NCBI GenBank assembly: GCA_964645935.1
Contig: CAZYAK010000063.1
Coordinates: 1 to 9,173, forward strand
Direction of reading: 5' to 3'
Length of the DNA: 9,173 nt
Origin: CAZYAK01 sp964645935
GTDB taxonomy: Bacteria; Patescibacteriota; Gracilibacteria; Peribacterales; Peribacteraceae
Positions 7,036 to 9,173 of this stretch are shown piece by piece. The notes under the pieces were generated by a model. The model was not told the DNA's origin and did no database searches. It was given only the letters and a program-made list of their open reading frames with translations. Position numbers and translations under genes: made by a program. Position 1 is the first letter of the stretch. Each line of letters starts with the position of its first letter.

Positions 7036-7815
7036 GTGCCGCGCAAGACCTTGCAGCTGGCGGGCCTCTCCGCCCCCGAGGCGGATGCCTATCTCGCGTG
7101 CCTCAAGCTGGGCGCGCAGGACCTGCGGTCCATCGCGAGGGAGATGGACCTGCCGTCCACGGAGATGAAACCCCTCCTGGAGAGGCTCTTAGAGCGGGGG
7201 TTCCTCACCCGCTACACGTCCGGCAAACGGGCGTACTACGCCGCGGAGCCGCCCAAGGCGTTGCACCGCCTGCTGGCACCGCACCGCGACCGCTCGCGCC
7301 GCGACGTGCGGGACACCCTGGGGTCGCTGGTGCCCGTCTTGGAAGCCCTCATGCGCCCGGGACAGGAGCGCCCCGACACCGCGTACTACCAGGGCGAACG
7401 CGGGCTCAGGGCGGCGTACGAGGACACCCTCACCTCCGCCACGGAGATCGTGGCCGTCGCCTCGGTGGACGACACCGAGTCCATCCTCAAGGCCTACATG
7501 CCCGCCTACTACCGCCGCCGCAAGGCCGCGGGCATCCCCATCCGCGCCATCTTCCCGGACACCCCCATGGCCCGCCGCCGCAGCGCCAAGGACGCGGGGG
7601 AGCTGCGCGAGAGCCGTCTGCTGCCGGAGTCCCTGTTCCAGGTGCAGATTGAGTGGAACGTGTACGACGACAAGGTGGCGTTCTTCTCCCTGCGGGAACG
7701 CATCGCCGTCATCATCCGCAGCCGCCTCATCGCCGACGCCATGCGCGCCGCGTTCGAGGTGCACTGGCGCCTGGCCGGGATGCTGGATGCGGAGAAGCGC
7801 CGCGGGAACGACTGA
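7036..7815 (+). CDS. TrmB-family transcriptional regulator
   Basis: 259-residue cytoplasmic DNA-binding protein. Residues about 9-72 form a TrmB-type winged helix-turn-helix (GLSAPEADAYLACLKLGAQ, then SIAREMDLP as the recognition region, then the wing ending KRAYYAAEP). Residues about 74-108 are a charged helical linker. Residues about 113-246 are the C-terminal domain seen in TrmB relatives, with YYQGERGL, PAYYRRRKAAGI, IEWNVYDDKVAF and the terminal FEVHW. In characterised archaeal TrmB proteins this half binds sugars; the ligand here is unknown. The GTG start is chosen because the protein then aligns without gaps, from residue 1, to the second TrmB-like protein at 8945 (24 of 76 identical by hand alignment). 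Earlier in-frame starts would run back into the divergent PLP-domain gene. It probably controls that divergent gene and itself. Its TGA is 3 bases from the stop of the convergent synthetase gene. Confidence 0.87.
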   Translation: MPRKTLQLAGLSAPEADAYLACLKLGAQDLRSIAREMDLPSTEMKPLLERLLERGFLTRYTSGKRAYYAAEPPKALHRLLAPHRDRSRRDVRDTLGSLVPVLEALMRPGQERPDTAYYQGERGLRAAYEDTLTSATEIVAVASVDDTESILKAYMPAYYRRRKAAGIPIRAIFPDTPMARRRSAKDAGELRESRLLPESLFQVQIEWNVYDDKVAFFSLRERIAVIIRSRLIADAMRAAFEVHWRLAGMLDAEKRRGND

Positions 7816-7818
7816 TTC

Positions 7819-8772
7819 TTAGCGCGTGCGGGCCGATGCCTTGTACGCGGCGTGTGCGGCAGGCCCGTACTTGGCCACCCAGTCCATGGCGTCGGTGCGG
7901 ATCTGGAACTCCACCGGGATGCCCTTGAGGCACCGCACGGTGGTGTGGAGGCTGCGGTAGCCGTTGGGCTTCGGCTTCGCGATGTAGTCCGACTCCTGTT
8001 CCGGGAACGCGCGCCACAGCCGATGCAGCGCCTCGCGCGCGGCGTAGCAGTCCCGCCGGGTGCCGGCGAGGAGGCGGAAGGCGAAGATGTCCGTGATGTG
8101 GTTGATGCTCTTGCCCTTGCGCCGCATCTTCTCGGCGATGCCGGCCACGTTCTTCCGCCGGAACAGGATGCGCACGCTCTCCAGTCCCTCCCTGTCCAGC
8201 GCGGCGCGCACGATGGCACGGATGTCGGCGAAGAGCTGCCGCTGCGTCCGTTCCTGCCCGCGCACGATCCGCTCGATGGCGGAGAACTGCCCGGGGTCGC
8301 GCGCCTTGAGCAGCGCGTCCTCCAGGAGGTAGCGCAGGCGCCAGAGGCCCAGGTGGTCGGCCACGGAGATCCATCCGTGCCCGGAGATCACGGACCCGCC
8401 GGACGGGTCGCCCGCGTCCACGGCGAAGGCCGCGCGCAGGAGGCACGTTGCCGCGAGCGTGGTGTCCGCCTGACCCTCGGCCCGCGCCCGCAGCAGCTGC
8501 CCGGCGGTGGTAGGATCCTCCAGCGCCCGCACCACGCGCCTCGACAGTGTCCGGGCGCGCGGGTGGAGCGAGGGCAGATGGGACCACCGGCCCGCCGCCG
8601 CGTCCTCCGGCAGGAGGAACGCCTGCCACGTGACGGTGCGCGGCAGCAGGGTGGGGAGCCGCGCCGTCAGCCACGTCGCGCGCCGGCGCACGAGGGCGGC
8701 CTCGTCGGGCAACCCGTCTTTGAGGAGGGCGGTTTCCAGCGACCGGGCGAACGCGGAGGGCGTGACGGCCAT
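7819..8772 (-). CDS. Short RelA/SpoT-family (p)ppGpp synthetase without a functional HD hydrolase or C-terminal regulatory region
   Basis: 317-residue cytoplasmic protein expected to transfer pyrophosphate from ATP to GDP/GTP, making the alarmone (p)ppGpp. The synthetase domain (about 180-312) has its motifs in order: FRRKNVAGIAEKMRRKGK (about 204-221), DIFAFRLL with catalytic Asp228, DYIAKPKPNGYRSLHTTV (262-279, nucleotide-binding loop), and VEFQIRTDAMDW with Glu288, followed by AAH (His307). The catalytic residues appear intact. Upstream, VADHLGLWRLRYLLED (137-152) matches the helix that joins the HD hydrolase to the synthetase in long RelA/SpoT proteins. However, residues 1-130 show no HD metal-binding motif, so hydrolase activity is unlikely. 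TGS, helical and ACT domains are absent; long family members have over 700 residues, small alarmone synthetases about 210-250. ATG 8772 is the earliest start in this frame; the Shine-Dalgarno is weak. Divergent from the TrmB-like gene at 8945. Confidence 0.88.
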   Translation of the reverse strand: MAVTPSAFARSLETALLKDGLPDEAALVRRRATWLTARLPTLLPRTVTWQAFLLPEDAAAGRWSHLPSLHPRARTLSRRVVRALEDPTTAGQLLRARAEGQADTTLAATCLLRAAFAVDAGDPSGGSVISGHGWISVADHLGLWRLRYLLEDALLKARDPGQFSAIERIVRGQERTQRQLFADIRAIVRAALDREGLESVRILFRRKNVAGIAEKMRRKGKSINHITDIFAFRLLAGTRRDCYAAREALHRLWRAFPEQESDYIAKPKPNGYRSLHTTVRCLKGIPVEFQIRTDAMDWVAKYGPAAHAAYKASARTR

Positions 8773-8859
8773 GCGGGCATTCTCGCTTTCTCTGGGGCGG
8801 GAGGCAACGCGCCCGGACAGGAAAACGCCTTGTCTTGGCGAGGAAGTGGCGGCCGGTTC

Positions 8860-8866
8860 CCGTCAA
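8860..8866 (-). promoter_or_regulatory. TTGACGG motif upstream of the (p)ppGpp synthetase gene
   Basis: The same 7-mer as in the other three upstream regions of this block, pointing toward the synthetase gene. It starts 94 bases before ATG 8772. No acceptable -10 hexamer follows at 16-18 bases, so here it may be an operator half-site rather than a -35 box, or a chance match. Confidence 0.3.
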
Positions 8867-8908
8867 ACCCCACCGAATAACGCTTTTCCACGGCCGCTCT
8901 GGCGGATG

Positions 8909-8937
8909 TTGACGGTCATATGGTGTCCATTCATACT
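8909..8937 (+). promoter_or_regulatory. Promoter of the second TrmB-like gene, probably leaderless
   Basis: TTGACG (8909-8914, 5/6) and CATACT (8932-8937, 4/6) are separated by the ideal 17 bases. Seven bases follow before the ATG at 8945, so RNA should start at or within a base or two of that ATG. No Shine-Dalgarno is present, as expected for a leaderless message. An inverted repeat ATGG-TGT-CCAT (8920-8930) lies in the spacer. The TTGACGGTCA 10-mer and its 36-base distance to the start codon are identical to those before 7036. Confidence 0.65.
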
Positions 8938-8944
8938 CGGATGC

Positions 8945-9173
8945 ATGCTCGATCGCATCCTCAAGTCCTTCCAACTCAGCGCCAAGGAGATGGAGCTCTT
9001 CGTCACGGTCATGGAACTCGGCGGCCAGCCGGCGTCGTCCATCGCGCGCATCCGGGAGCTGCCCAGAAACACCGTGCGCGGCATCCTCGATGCGCTCGTG
9101 CAAAGGGGCCTCATGGTGAAGACCATGCGCGCCAACACGCAGTACTACGCCGTGGAAACCAAGGAGAACCTCT
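8945..9173 (+). CDS. TrmB-family transcriptional regulator, N-terminal part (runs off the window)
   Basis: The frame is open from ATG 8945 to the window edge, giving 76 residues. It encodes a TrmB-type winged helix: FQLSAKEMELFVTVMELGGQ, recognition segment SSIARIRELPRNTVRGIL, and wing ending NTQYYAVE. It aligns without gaps over all 76 residues to the regulator at 7036 (24 identical), so the two are paralogues of the same type. The effector half lies outside the window and its presence is assumed. ATG 8945 is chosen over the out-of-frame ATG at 8941 from this alignment and the promoter spacing. It is divergent from the (p)ppGpp synthetase gene across 172 bases and is a natural candidate for its regulator, by inference. 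Confidence 0.82.
   Translation, partial: MLDRILKSFQLSAKEMELFVTVMELGGQPASSIARIRELPRNTVRGILDALVQRGLMVKTMRANTQYYAVETKENL

Noticed and set aside
6933..7046. TTG at 7046 as the start of the PLP-domain gene
   Set aside because: The extra 38 residues are low-complexity and would cover the start and promoter of the divergent TrmB-like gene. ATG 6932 fits a promoter just upstream.
7852..8880. Long plus-strand open frame opposite the alarmone synthetase, and a long minus-strand one at 7727-9103
   Set aside because: Both lie opposite or across clearly conserved synthetase and TrmB-like coding sequence, have no recognisable domain, and are expected in DNA of this GC content.
1..9173. Alternative genetic code (UGA as glycine), considered because the lineage looks like candidate phyla
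   Set aside because: TGA ends the receiver, PLP-domain and TrmB-like genes at sensible protein ends, and no gene needs reading through TGA.
1..9173. CRISPR array, insertion sequence, rRNA or tRNA genes
   Set aside because: No regularly spaced short repeats, transposase motifs, terminal inverted repeats or RNA gene signatures were found on either strand.

Overview
Organism. The window looks bacterial and uses the standard stop codons: TAA, TAG and TGA all end recognisable genes, so UGA is not recoded. The histidine kinase has the H-box form SHQLATP followed by an LDGDMG stretch. The surface protein has a serine-run linker, and two TrmB-type regulators are present. From general familiarity these traits are common in Patescibacteria (candidate phyla radiation, perhaps Peregrinibacteria-like). 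That placement is an inference of low to moderate confidence.

Layout. Positions 1 to about 2090 are AT-rich (two sampled 60-base lines gave 38-40% GC by hand count). They hold the 3' part of a membrane sensor histidine kinase (+) and a complete EamA-type permease (-), whose 3' ends overlap. From about 2090 onward the DNA is GC-rich (sampled lines about 65-77% GC). It holds a stand-alone receiver domain (+), a secreted SLH/Calx-beta surface protein (+), a strong hairpin between convergent genes, and then a block of four genes made of two divergent pairs. Pair 1 is a very large protein with a C-terminal class V PLP-enzyme domain (-) facing a TrmB-like regulator (+). Pair 2 is a short RelA/SpoT-type (p)ppGpp synthetase (-) facing a second TrmB-like regulator (+), which runs off the window. 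The first regulator and the synthetase converge with only 3 bases between their stop codons.

How the genes may work together. The two divergent spacers share a feature: the 7-mer TTGACGG occurs on each strand, pointing at each of the four genes. In front of both TrmB genes it is extended to TTGACGGTCA and lies exactly 36 bases upstream of the start codon. That is the spacing of a -35 box in a leaderless transcript. The four genes may therefore share promoter architecture, and possibly a regulator, forming two regulator/effector modules. No defence or other named system can be assigned. The least explained item is the roughly 958-residue PLP-domain protein, whose first 500 or so residues I do not recognise.
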